The notes beneath the pieces are model-generated. The model saw only the letters and a list, made by a program, of their open reading frames with translations, made no database searches and was not told the origin of the DNA. The translations under genes were made by a program, and so were the position numbers. Source: Dryococelus australis (taxonomy: Eukaryota; Arthropoda; Insecta; Phasmatodea; Phasmatidae). From it: 64,000 nt of DNA. Numbering within the stretch: the first letter of the stretch is position 1; each line of letters begins with the position of its first letter. Positions 1 to 10,400 of this stretch are shown here, one piece after another. The stretch spans positions 89,265,416-89,329,415 of the forward strand of contig CM057009.1 in assembly GCA_029891345.1 (NCBI GenBank), written 5' to 3'.

Positions 1-289
1 TCGAATGCACTCCAACAACAATATTAGTTTTTTCGTTTATCATTTGTTTACATTTTCAACACCTACGTGGCACTGTAGATGACAACCAACATGCTAGATC
101 TGGGTGACCTTCACATTGACATCACATATGTGACCTTGACTCCGTGTCAATGACCTCTAATAACCTTGAAAACAAAAAAAAATCAAAACATTTTTATAAA
201 ATCCAAAAAAAAATATTAAAAACTCAAATTCTAAAAATCAATTAAAGAGATATTTTTTCATAAATATTTCAATCAATTTTGCAAACTCC

Positions 290-800
290 TCATAAATCAA
301 CATCACAATCAGCACCACCATCAGCACCACAATCGGCAATCCAAACCCAAATCCACACAACAATCCACACACCAATCCTCCCCAATCCAGACCAATCCAC
401 ACATGAATCCACACATGAAACTACAGACTAATCCACACAAATCAGCACCAAACCACATATGAATCCACAAATGAATCCACACCAAACTTCACCAATTCTT
501 CGCAATCTGCTCCACAATCGCTCCACATGCTTAACAATACGCTCTACGGGCTGCTCCGCGTCCACTCCTCAATCGCTCCACAATCGCTCCACGTGCTCCA
601 AAATCGCTCCACATGCCCTACAATTTGTCCCGAAATCCGCTTTGCAATCCGTTCTGCAATCCGCTGTGTAATCCGTTCCCCATACCGCTCCACTATCCAC
701 TCCACAATCTGCCCCACTATACACTCCAAAATCTGCCCCACTATCCACTCCACAATCCGCTCCACAATTTTCTCCGCAATCCTCCACAGCAATCCATGAA
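290..800 (+). repeat. A/C-rich degenerate minisatellite (AATCCACAC-like), element 1 left arm
   Basis: The stretch is built from variants of AATCCACAC, CAATCCGCTC and CAATCGCTCCAC and is almost free of G in its first part. It causes overlapping spurious ORFs on both strands. The right arm carries the complement (GGATTGTGG-like), so each strand has a strong C-to-G skew reversal across the element. Confidence 0.8.
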
Positions 801-1185
801 AGCATTCGAACAGTCCCATTCCTTCGATCAGTCCCAAACCTTCGGTCAATACCAACCTTTCGATTAATCATTCGAACAATCCTTCGGTTCGTCCCCCACT
901 CACAAGTATAGAAATCACATTCGTTCGCCAACTGTCTCCAAATGTCTACATGTCACAAATAATGTTTTGGATGCAGTCAACTATCCATGTTTTTTAATAC
1001 TAAAGTATTTATTATCATTCTATATGGATAACTTTCCGTTAATAGTCGAGTGCGAATAGCAACAATTTTAAGTTCTAAGGGAAAAAGAATACGACATACT
1101 ATATAAAGAAAAAAAACAATTATTTTATAAAAACAATTTATTATTATTTTTTAATTACATTTTCAAAAGAAATCAGTTCATAGCA

Positions 1186-2060
1186 TCACGCGATATATCC
1201 CCGATCCTTTAGTGTATTAAAGATTGAATATATACCGTTAATGTGAGTAAGATCCCCGCGTTTTTGAAGGTCAAACAAATATCCGAGTCTATCAACAAGT
1301 TCATTCGAGTCTTAGGGAAATAGGTAGCCCGTATTCTCGCCGTCTTCTGCCTTCTTCATTTCGCTTGTTGCAGCAAATGTGTTGAGGGATGTGCAAGCGC
1401 GTCGGGAAAATCGTCATCATGGTCTTCAGCACCATCACTGTCTCCATGTTCATTTTCATTTATTCTCTCTTCATGGTCATCTTCACTTCCTGTTTTGTAT
1501 TCTATATTGAATTTGCTTTCTTTGTAACAAGAGTTGTATTCTCATCAGTATTTAAATATGACGACCTTATATTTTGAAGTAAGTCGACTTCATACGAAAG
1601 TCTTGCAATTGTACATTTCACACAAACAGACTCTACAGCACTCATTGCATCTTTAGCATTAACTGTCCCGTCATAATCGTCTGTCGAATCGGTACACATC
1701 GATACAGCAAGAGGTATTGCCGGCCACACATGCTGACTCCCAGTAGACGAAATCTTGCGGATCTCAGCATGTTCTCACAATGTATCGCCTTGCACAAACT
1801 GCATGGGACCAGTGTCGTAATGCTTCATTGTGTGATAAAGGCTCTTCGTAATGGCCCTTCTCTCAAGTCGACGAGCATTTTGACCTTCGGCAAAAACTCG
1901 AACGCAGAATCGGCACTGGCGATAACCAGTTAGTCATGACTCAGGTCGCGGCTCCATGTTTGTTGAGGTACAAAGGCAGACTTTCGTATTCGCAATTCAT
2001 TTACGTGTTATGACGAGAGAGCGCTTCCAAATCAATGTTCACCTCATGGTGTCAGAACGT
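1186..2060 (-). pseudogene. Decayed gene in left arm of element 1: zinc-finger-like module plus conserved C-terminal tail
   Basis: Reading outward on the minus strand, frames at about 1870-1925 give a module with Q-C-x2-C, a Phe and N-A-R-R, like the first half of the C2HC fingers in element 2. The histidine position is replaced by leucine. Downstream frames (1502-1729) give an acidic, Thr/Asp-rich stretch with repeated K/R-L-S patterns. The last roughly 38 codons (ELVDRLGYL...KDRGYIA, stop 1186-1188) stay open and align codon for codon with the right-arm copy. A stop lies in the ...LFP(stop)DSNEL region, and frameshifts separate the segments. I do not recognise the C-terminal domain. Confidence 0.5.
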
Positions 2061-2189
2061 CAACTGTAATTTTTTTTCTCTGTAAATGTCGTTCTTCTTA
2101 CAGTAAAGAACCTAGCTTGTGCCATAAAATGTACATGTAAATAATATGGGAGCACTATGAGAAAACCTACATACTCTTACGCCTCAGAA

Positions 2190-2420
2190 GAAAACAGATA
2201 GATATTTATGTATGAATAAATATAGAAATATAATATTATTCAAATTATTTGTCTACATAATTGTGTATAGGTATACAAATATGTAAAGAAAAATTATGTC
2301 TAATTAATTATATTCATTATTATACATATATGTATATAAACGAGTAAATAATTTTATTTTGTATATTTATATATACACACGCGTACAAAGATATTTAAAT
2401 AACATATTTTTATGTAATTG
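2190..2420. other. AT-rich unpaired centre of element 1
   Basis: About 230 bp of TATA-rich sequence between the two arms, with TATGTATA and ATATATGT runs and no ORF. The gene relics in both arms point away from it, so it could once have been a shared bidirectional promoter region. That role is inferred from layout only. Confidence 0.5.
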
Positions 2421-2559
2421 TCAGTGTGTTCTCTTCTCGGGCGCACGACTATATAGGTTTTCTCAGAGTGATTTATGGAAGGCCTTTTGTGGGTACAAGC
2501 TGGGCTCTTTACTGTAAGAAATTTGACATTTTATCTGACAATGTGAGATGAACATCAAT

Positions 2560-3401
2560 TTATAAGCGCTCTCTCATCATACCACGAAGATGAATTGCAA
2601 ATAAGAAGGCCTGTATTTGACCTCAACGATCATGGAGCTGCGACCTGCGTCATCGTTAACTGATTGTTGACGGTTCCGATTCTGCGATCGAGTTGTCACC
2701 TATGGTCAAAATGCTGTCGGCATGAGAGAACGACCTTACGAAGAGCCCTTTCCACACGATGAAGCATTACGACATTGGTCCCATGCAGCTTGTGTAACAC
2801 GATACATTGGAATAGCATACCGAGTTCTGCAGAACTCGTATACTGGGAGTCAGCAAGGGTTGCTGGCAACAGCTCTTGCTGCATCTATGGGTACCGATTC
2901 GACAGGCGGTTGGTTACGATGAGACAGTTAATGCTAAAGATGGAATGAGTGCAGTATAGTCGGTTTGTGTGAAACGCACACTTGCAAGACTTTCGCATGA
3001 CGTCGACAAACTTCAAAATAAAACATCGTCGGCTTTAAATACTGATGAGCATACAGCTTCAGCTACAAAGAAAAAAAAATTAATATATAATACAAAACTG
3101 GAGGTGATTACCATGAAGCGATCATTAATGAAAATGATCATGAAGACAAGGATAGTGCTGAGACACTGATGGCGGGTTTCTCGATGCACTGACACACCCT
3201 CCCAAAACATTTGATGCAACAAGCTATATGAAGAAGGCAGAAGACGACGAGAATACGGGCTAACTATTTCCAGAAGACCCGAATGAACTTGTTGATAGAC
3301 TCGGATATTTGATTGACCTTAAAAAACGCGGGGATCTCACTCACATTAACGATATGTCTTTAATTATTAGTAAACTGAAGGATCGGGGATATATCGCGTG
3401 A
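2560..3401 (+). pseudogene. Decayed gene in right arm of element 1, mirror copy of the left-arm relic
   Basis: The order is the same as in the left arm: a zinc-finger-like module at about 2671-2725 (the first Cys of C-x2-C is Phe here), the ATALAASMGTDS region at about 2870-2905, the VCVKRTLARLSHDVDK region at about 2965-3010, and the tail ELVDRLGYL...KDRGYIA ending with TGA at 3399-3401. Disabling changes differ from the left copy: a stop in ENTG(stop)LFPEDP near 3260, a frameshift near 2920 and a stop near 2955. Independent lesions with a shared 38-codon tail suggest the duplication came before the decay. Function is unknown; the zinc-finger resemblance is the only clue. Confidence 0.5.
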
Positions 3402-3669
3402 TGTTACGAATATTGCTTTCTTTGTGATTGTAATTACAAAATATTAATAAATTATTATTATATTTTATTTTATTTATGTTTCTGTATCGTATCCTTTTTC
3501 CCTCGCAACTTTAAAGTGGTGCTATGACCACTCAACTACTAACCGAAATATCTGCGTTTAGAAATACAACAAAGACATTAATATAAAACTATATGTATAG
3601 TTGACTGCATTCAAAACATTAATTCTGGCGACATGTACAAATTTGGCGAACGAATGTTATTTATATACA

Positions 3670-4460
3670 TATAGATGGGGGACAAGCCGAAATATTGATA
3701 GAAGGATCAATCGAAGGATTGGGATTGATCAAAGGATTTACATGGATTGCTGTGGAGTGCGAAGAATGATTGCTAAGGGTTGGGATTGATCCAAGGACTG
3801 AGATTGATCAAACGACTGACATGGGTCGCTGTGGATTACAGAGGAGAACTGCTAAGGATTGGGATTAATTCAAGAATTGGGATTGATCGAAGGAGTGGCA
3901 TGGATCGTTGTGGATTGCGTAGGAGGGATTGCGGAGTAGGATTGTTGAGGATTGGTGAGCATTGCTCGGGACAGCAGAGGAGGATTGCTGTGGATTGGTG
4001 ATTGTTGCGGAAGAGTGTGGAGGATTGGGGAGGATTGCAGAAGAAGAATGCGGAGTATGATTGCGGAAGAGGATTGCGGAGCGGATTGTAGAGCATGTGG
4101 AGCGATATTATAGCGATTGTGGAGCAGATTGCGGAATGGATTGTGGAGCATATTGTAAAGCATATGGAGCATGTGGAGCAGATTACGAAGCATTGATGTG
4201 GATTGGTGGTGGTTTGTGTGGATTGGTATGGATTGGTGGGGATTGGTGTTTGGATGCATATGTGGATTGGTGTTGATCTGTGTGGACTGGTGTGAGGATT
4301 CATGTGAGAACTCATGTGAGGAATTATGTGTGGATTGGTGTAGATTGGTGTGTGGATTTTTGTGTGGATTGGAGTAGATTGGTGTTAATTTATGTGTGAA
4401 TTTATTTGTGGATTGCTGATTGCGGTGCTTATTGTGGTGCTGATTGCAGCGCTGAATGAT
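3670..4460 (+). repeat. G/T-rich degenerate minisatellite (GGATTGTGG / GGATTGATC), element 1 right arm
   Basis: Variants of GGATTGATCAAAGG, GATTGTGGAG and GTGTGGATTGGT repeat without a fixed period. This is the complement of the 290-800 minisatellite, and all long ORFs here (3601-4377, both strands) are products of the repeat. Confidence 0.8.
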
Positions 4461-4799
4461 GTAATGATTTCGGGATTGTTCGAAACATTGATGTAAAATA
4501 AGTCTTTAATTAATTTTTTAATTAATTAAATATTTTTTGTAATTTTTTGGATTTTATATAAGTTTTTAGAATGTCTTTTGTGTTTAAGGTTATCCAAGGT
4601 TATGGGGATGGGTTAAAAGTCACAGATGTGATATCAAGGCGAAGATCACCCAGATCTAACATGTAGGTCAGAGTCATCAGTTCCAGCTAGATGTTAAAAA
4701 TGTAAACAAATACCAAACTAAAAAACCAATATAGTTGGAGAAGTGCATTCGAGAGAATTAGCAGGTGTGAGGGGGATAGAGGTCTCCTGTGGGGAACCT

Positions 4800-5360
4800 C
4801 CGGAAATGTAAAATTTTAAAAATATTTAAATATTATTTCTAATAATAATGTTTGTTAATTTTTTATAAATTCATAGGAAACTTTTGAAATTTATGACGTT
4901 ATTGGGCTCAGGGTCAAAGGGAACCAGGTCAAGGCCAAAGGTCAAGGTCACCTGGATCCTCAATTTTTCGGTAGTAGTTACTAGCGTAATTTTCGCACTG
5001 CCTTTTATGAATTTATGAATTTTTTACTATTTCACTGTTTTTTTTAATGTCATCTAAGATAATGGTTATAGGTTCAAGGCCACGCGTCAGGGTCAATGTC
5101 ACCTGGGTTCAGCATGACGGCTATGTTATGTCATAACATGGTGACTGGTCGGTGGTATTCCCTCGTCCCCTCTAAGCCCAAACATTTACAATTTGAATTT
5201 TTATAATTTTTAAGATATATTTTTAATTATTTTTTTATAAACACCTGAAGGATTTTTTTTGTAATACTTTGGAATTTGTGGGAATCTTCCGGAAGTTTTT
5301 TGGGTTGAAGGTTATTCACGGTCACCTGCATTCAATATGGTGGCTAAGATAGCTGTACAG
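4800..5360 (+). repeat. Three further diverged copies of the element 1 terminal module
   Basis: The right end of element 1 is an AT-rich strip (TTTTTATA...), then GGTTA/GGTCA hexamers, then a CACC(C/T)(G/A)G...CA(G/T)CATG block. That order recurs at about 4800-4985, 4985-5130 and 5190-5350. The cores are GTCAAGGTCACCTGG (4941-4955), TCAATGTCACCTGGGTTC (5092-5109) and CACGGTCACCTGCATTC near 5317. I infer iteration of the terminus or nested solo ends. Confidence 0.55.
4911..4955 (+). promoter_or_regulatory. Cluster of AGGTCA-type half-sites
   Basis: The strand reads GGGTCAAAGG, CCAGGTCAAGGCC and AAAGGTCAAGGTCACC, with adjacent AGGTCA hexamers at 4939-4944 and 4945-4950, the second as TCAAGGTCA. 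In animals such hexamers are half-sites of nuclear receptors, and TCAAGGTCA is the extended monomer type bound by the FTZ-F1/NR5A group. Binding is not shown; this is a sequence match inside a repeat. Confidence 0.35.
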
Positions 5361-5429
5361 AACCAAGACGACTAACGGTCAGTTCCGGCTCCGATCCTCG
5401 ATCTTGTGCATCGATTTGGCATACCCATA

Positions 5430-5690
5430 AGCCTATAAAACAAATATGGCCGCCACTGCTCTGCCCTCGAGAAGCGAGCCTTCCGAATCCTTCCGACCGA
5501 TCGAAAAATTACTTGCTGCAGCTCGTTTTTGCAGATGGAGGTACCTAGGGAAAGGGAATTGTTGAGGGATAAAAGACAATTTTTGAAGTAAAAAGGGAAA
5601 TTTTGTGGGAAAAGGGAAATTCCAAGATGGCGGCGATCGGTTGTGGTTCCGACGCCAGACACCGGTGTCCCCAAACATACTAAATCATTC
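5430..5690 (+). repeat. GC-richer repeat-like segment containing AAGATGGCGGC
   Basis: The block holds ATGGCCGCC at about 5446, an AAAGGGAAA-rich middle and AAGATGGCGGC at 5624-5634. It is GC-richer than its surroundings. ORFs on the minus strand here (5372-5678) lack recognisable domains. The AAGATGGC motif matches the array in element 2, but the rest does not obviously align. Confidence 0.4.
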
Positions 5691-5699
5691 TACTGAAAC

Positions 5700-6515
5700 G
5701 GTTCTAAAATAAATTCAATGTAATAAATAAACTTTGGTTGACGATCAATGAAAATTTATGTCACCCAAAATGACTAAGTACTGAGTAAATGAGAAACCGT
5801 TCATAGATAAAATAACTTAGGTCAATAATATTCAGAATTTTGTAATCGAAAATTATTATAGGAAACATTTCTACTTTAGATATGTATATCTTATCTTAAA
5901 TAAACTCATTTAAAAATGATTTTGATAACACGTTGTTTGGACGAAACCAGGTTTGAAACGTTTACTGATTTTGTCACAATATAAAATTATTGTCACTTTA
6001 GCAACACATCGAATTCTTTCGCTCTTTTTAGCGTCTCTTGAAATTAGGAAAATAATATTCTCATTGAAAACTTTTAAGTGCTTTTAATAATTATATAAAT
6101 ACGATATTTCTCTGAAATAATATTTACTTAAAAGGTATATTAATATATGACAGTTTCCTGACTGCTACTGCAATTGATTTAATTTGATCAGTAAATATTT
6201 TTAATAATTTTAATTAACTACTTTAATAATATTAATGTTTTGAAAATTGTTTTGGCAAATACTGGTACCCATTAAATTTCAGAATACCTTATTACGAAAA
6301 AATGTAACTTGATAAAAATAATAAAATTCTCTCCATATACGTTTTTTCTCAGAGTTTCTACAACACCTATTTGGTAAATATTTCACATTTCTTAACAGTG
6401 CGAATTCATTTTATCACCAAGAAAATGGTATCATAGTTTAAATAATTAACTGGAATTTAGTATTAAAAGCTAATTATGATCATTTACAACAAGTTACTTA
6501 GTATAAAACAAATTA
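5700..6515. other. AT-rich sequence without a recognised feature
   Basis: No ORF of note, tandem repeat or splice-framed segment is apparent. It looks like plain AT-rich intergenic or intronic DNA. Confidence 0.6.
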
Positions 6516-6519
6516 AAGC

Positions 6520-7165
6520 AAGCGTCCCGAAATTATAAAATAGGTTAACTTCTATCGAACTTACAAAATATACGTCATTTTTTCTCAGTTTTCATGTGTG
6601 TCTGATATAAAAATTTAAGGAGTCACTAAATGTAAGGCACTGTGTAGGGCTCTGTGTTCGAGACCGGAAAAATATTAATTTTTTTTTATCGGACATAAAA
6701 AAATTCGCCAATTTTTTCCCATTGTTCGGTGAATATTATAGGAATTTAAATTAAAGGAGAAACGGAAGTTTCAGGCATCGGATATAGGAATAAGAGTGAG
6801 ATAATAAGGGCACTAATCGACAATGACCTGAGTTTTTGAAGTCTTTTTTAGCGATGTTCGTACATTAATTTTTCACTCTTTAGTATTAATGTGCACCTGA
6901 TATAAGGAATTAAGTAATCTCCAAAGGCGAAGTAAGGTGTAACGCCCCGATTCCGAGTCCCGGAATTATAAAATATGTTAATTTTCTATCGAACTAAGAA
7001 AAAAATGTGGTAATTTTCACAGTATCCATGCGGAACTGAAACAAAGTTTTAAGAAATTTACAAAGGTGATACATGTCGGAGGGACCCAAGTTCAAAATCC
7101 TGAATTATTAAAATACGTTAATTTTTTCTCGACCTTAGAAAAAAATGGGTAATTTTGCTCAGTGA
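6520..7165 (+). repeat. Tandem array of about 145-bp units with a tRNA box-B-like motif
   Basis: Unit starts are marked by CCGGAATTATAAAAT-like sequence at about 6526, 6662, 6957 and 7098, each followed by TTAATTTT, C(T/A)ATCGAAC or CTCGACC, and AGAAAAAAATG. One unit between 6662 and 6957 is too diverged to place. Each unit junction carries a box-B-like string (GTTCGAGACC near 6657, TTCCGAGTCC near 6950, GTTCAAAATCC near 7090). A tandemly repeated, degenerate tRNA-derived SINE would explain this. Confidence 0.6.
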
Positions 7166-7204
7166 TGGGAGAAAATACAGTGCGAATGTACGCAGATAAC
7201 ATAG

Positions 7205-7350
7205 TTGATGTTCAGACATTGAGAAGTTAACATCGATTTTTGGAAACATTCATTCACTATAGAGGGAAAGATGAATTTTGAATACAGAGGGCTGCCTTTT
7301 GACCACGACAACCATGGGGCTGTGACCTGCATCGTCGCTAACTGGATTGG
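7205..7350 (+). pseudogene. Isolated third fragment of the element 1 gene
   Basis: The segment aligns with 2550-2665 (plus) and with about 1935-2050 (minus) of element 1: a GAAGTTAACATCGAT-like start, then AAGATGAATTTTGAATAC, then GGGGCTGTGACCTGCATCGTCGCTAACTG. Here a frame of about 26 codons beginning K-M-N-F-E-Y-R-G-L-P is open, while both element 1 copies are disrupted. Homology stops at the minisatellite that follows. Confidence 0.6.
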
Positions 7351-7351
7351 A

Positions 7352-7592
7352 TTGGAATCTCCATAGCTCCATCGCTAAATAGCTCCATCTCTAAATAGCT
7401 CCATAGCTCCATACCTCTATCGTTCCAAAGCTTTATAGCTCCATCGCTACATAGCTCCACAGCACCGTAGCTCCATAGCTCAATATCTCCACAGCTCCTT
7501 AGTTCCATAGCTCCACAGCTCCTTCGCTCCATAGCTCCATAGCTTTATAGCTCCATAGCGTCATACCTCCATATCTCTATATCTCCACCTGC
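7352..7592 (+). repeat. CTCCATAG minisatellite
   Basis: About 27 imperfect copies of an 8-9 base unit (AGCTCCAT, with variants AGCTTTAT and CGCTCCAT). The minus-strand ORF over it is an artefact of the repeat. Confidence 0.85.
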
Positions 7593-7599
7593 AATATAG

Positions 7600-8450
7600 A
7601 GATGGAAAGCATGCTGAACTTCTCGAAATATTAGTAGGAAGAGCATATAGGTTATCGCTCTAGCTGTCCTCGTACATTCCAAGTCTCCAGGGACCTGACA
7701 GTATTGACATATACACTAACACTAATTAAGCCTATAAAACTGCCGATCCATACCATGATAATAACTGTGCCGTATTGGCACGCTTCCTTAATTTCCAAGC
7801 GACACTTAATTTTTAAATGTGTGAAAGTAATTTTTTTATGCGTCACTGAGTATTTTACAATACGTCCTTCTGAGGTTATATAAGCTACTATTGAATTTTT
7901 TTTGTTGTCACTGAGTTGAAATAATTTTAAGCTGTTTGCAAATTTAAGATTTTAATATTTTGGTTAGTTATTGCGATGGTTCCTAATAATCAACTTTGTT
8001 TTTATCGATGTTGAGTATATTTATTTTTTTTCAGTCATTAGTACGATTGCGAGGATTTTAATTATTAATGGTCTTGTGAATTTGATTATTTTGATTATTG
8101 CCATAATTAATTGCTTACTGCCTATTTTGAATTATGTGAGTCATTTAAAATTTATCTGAAGTCGTTTGGTCAAGTAAATAATTACTTTATTTTCAGTTTT
8201 AAGCATTTGAGATTTATGACAATTTAATTGGACTCTATGCTCAGACATTTATTTCTGTTTTCATGTTGCCATATATATTTCCATATTGATTTTATTAGGT
8301 CGCGTAAATTAAATTTTATTGAAATGATTTGGGCTAGTTATGTATTGTTTGCAAATTTTCCCTCAGTGGTATTCCCCCTGTAATTTCATTTTTACTCAAT
8401 TTGGTTCTCTGAAAGAAGAGTCTTCTTAAAACTCACTAAACCTTTTCGAA
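7600..8450. other. T-rich sequence without a recognised gene
   Basis: Nothing supportable was found. Short ORFs here encode hydrophobic, T-rich-derived peptides. Confidence 0.5.
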
Positions 8451-8454
8451 GCAG

Positions 8455-8970
8455 CTGTTCCGTCCGCGCGTTCATGGCTTCATCGGATGGACGCTACAAT
8501 GTTGTACTTCACGTATGTCATTACCAACCCCCCCCCCCCCCCTTCCGTCCCTGCTTCAGTTTCTGCAGCCGCTGTGTTCGCAAGGTCCTCTTGTAATCAC
8601 GCACCCTGTACGCGATTTCACATAAAAACGTCTTTCGTCCACGTGCTAGCCTCCAGCCACGCTGCAGTCTGTTCACTTTCGTGCCCCTAATGCCATCTGG
8701 CGGCGAGCCCAGTGCTAACCTTCTGTTCCCTTTCTCCTGCTTTCAGGCGCAACCGAGCGGGTTTATAACATCACTCTTGGTTTTGACTTGTTGCCGATGT
8801 GGTGCGTTGGGGATGATTTTCGTCGAGACCAAAGTCCCTAGTTAATAGTTTTCTTTTATTATTAACATCCCGTAGAGTAGCAGTCAAGATGTAGCTGCGG
8901 TGTGGTGCAGATTATTTCTTTATTTTTTTATTTTCTGTTGGTGTTTCGGGTCGCCACGTCATCATGTAAG
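8455..8970 (+). other. GC-richer island with poly(C) and a splice-acceptor-like site
   Basis: The patch stands out from its T-rich surroundings. It contains a 15-base C run (8528-8542), a TTTCTCCTGCTTTCAG acceptor-like string before 8747 and CATCAT/GTAAGTAT, a good donor-like string, near 8964. A non-coding or UTR exon of about 8747-8963 is possible, but the frames are not convincingly coding, and a repeat fragment is equally possible. Confidence 0.25.
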
Positions 8971-10390
8971 TATATTTATTCTACCCTCCTCTGGTGAGTA
9001 CTGTTTTTGGTTCATTTCCCTTCATTGCATGATTTTATTATTTTATTTTTACTCACTATTGCGTACCTTCTGTATATTATAGTGAGGGCAGACGATTTTC
9101 TGTGATTTCCGTCTGCACGGGCTTAACTTCAGTTGTGTGAACTGGACCAACTCCGTAATTTTCTTGGCTCTACTTCTTCAAAGTTTTTCCACTTACTCTA
9201 CAGGCCTTTTTATCAACGTGTTTTTCATATAAATTCATATTTATACGTTTTTGCTACTGCATTTATAAACATTTTAGACACCATTCGCAAGAAATTTATA
9301 AATCAATTAAATTTGATTGTGTTCTCGCAAGTAATCTTTTGAAGTAGGCCTAGTAATACTTTTCTTTATATGTAAGGATGCATCCAGGAATCATTAAATG
9401 TTAGTGTTCATTTAATTTTTCCATCATATTTTATTCTCAAGGTTAATGTAAAAATGAATTTTGAGTCTATTGCTGGAGTGATATTTTCTCCAGTTTGATA
9501 ATTATTTCTGTTGTTTCTTGTGAATGTTTGTATTTTTATAACCAAATGAAAAGAACTTTATAATCGAAATTTTTCGTTGATTCAAGGAGCTAAAACCTTT
9601 TATAGTATATCTTATGAAAGTTGTGTCTTGATATTATCGTGTATAATCATGTCCTTTTGAACTACGCATGTTTCTTGCTTTGATAATATTGTATTTGATA
9701 TAACTGATAATACTCAACAAATTTCAGAAAATATTTTATTTAGCACATCACCACAAATAACGTATTTTTATTTGTAATCTATTTTATTTGCCTCTGGGCC
9801 TATATTTATATTGTTTTGACATGCAAGTAATAAGTCCTGTTTATAATTATTTTTAAATTATATTTATCCATTATCCTTTCGTGCCTTGTACGATTCCCAG
9901 CATGACTTATGGTTTGTGATGCCACTTATTATATAATTAATTGTATGTGGTTTCCTATCATTCCTTTTATTTGTGTTTCTGTAGCCACTTTATTAATGTG
10001 TGTATGTGTGGTGATTTGTTTACTTGAAGGGCTGATCTTTCTTTACGAAGTGGGTATATATTATTTTATATTTTCCTTTTATCGTACAGCGGCACATAAC
10101 ATACTGGTGCATGCGTTCGGTATTAGTATAATGGGCTTGGCTTAACAATATATTAAAACATAAAAAAAATGCAGAGTAGCATACTTATACATACAAAAGA
10201 GATGAGGTAGAGAATAATGAGGCTTAAAAAATAGGAAGCAGGGCATGTAGCTGAGAGACTTTTATATGTTTCCGCAATACCCGATGTATAATCTCAACAC
10301 AATATAAAAATATAATTTTAAATTAAAAATGATTTTAAATTAAAAATTAAATTTTAAAATCGATTTAAAAATATAGATTTTGAACAAACA
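8971..10390. other. T-rich sequence; one short hairpin, no gene recognised
   Basis: A GCAGACG (9088-9094) / CGTCTGC (9110-9116) stem with a 15-base loop is the only distinct structure. Long T/A runs give short hydrophobic ORFs (8900-9082, 9909-10145) with no domains. Confidence 0.5.
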
Positions 10391-10400
10391 GCCAATCATG

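Larger units (their letters stand above)
1..2190 (+). repeat. Left inverted arm of element 1
   Basis: This arm is the reverse complement of the right arm. From the outside in it contains a terminal block with several TGACCT/AGGTCA hexamers (about 100-170), an A/C-rich minisatellite (about 290-800), an AT-rich strip (about 960-1150) and a minus-strand gene relic (1186 to about 2060). The inner end reaches the CAGTAAAG...GAGAAAACCTA blocks at 2100-2190, which match 2450-2520 inverted. Confidence 0.8.
1..4752. mobile_element. Giant palindromic (foldback-like) element 1
   Basis: The first bases (TCGAATGCAC) recur reverse-complemented at 4743-4752 (GTGCATTCGA), and the similarity continues inward almost to the middle. 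Matching landmarks include 96-113 with about 4645-4662, the Cys/His-rich coding relic at about 1870-1925 with 2671-2725, and 1190-1306 with about 3287-3396. Over that last block I count about 12 mismatches in 117 positions, near 90% identity. Only about 2190-2420 is unpaired. The left terminus is at the window edge, so the element may extend further and no target-site duplication can be checked. I recognise no transposase, so the class is unknown; a foldback-type TIR element or an inverted duplication of a gene-carrying repeat would both fit. Confidence 0.8.
2420..4752 (-). repeat. Right inverted arm of element 1
   Basis: This arm mirrors the left one: a plus-strand gene relic (about 2560-3401), an AT-rich strip (about 3410-3480), a G/T-rich minisatellite (about 3670-4460) and a terminal block ending GTGCATTCGA at 4752. 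It differs from the left arm by scattered substitutions and indels, so the arms have drifted apart and are not being kept identical by gene conversion. Confidence 0.8.

Noticed and set aside
459..931. Cluster of overlapping ORFs rich in Asn/Pro/His or Cys/Gly/Asp, and the counterparts at 3601-4377
   Set aside because: All come from the A/C- or G/T-rich minisatellites; every frame of the repeat happens to lack stops.
8455..9120. Possible LTR retrotransposon
   Set aside because: I found no paired direct repeats, primer-binding site or Gag/Pol frames; a lone LTR could not be demonstrated.
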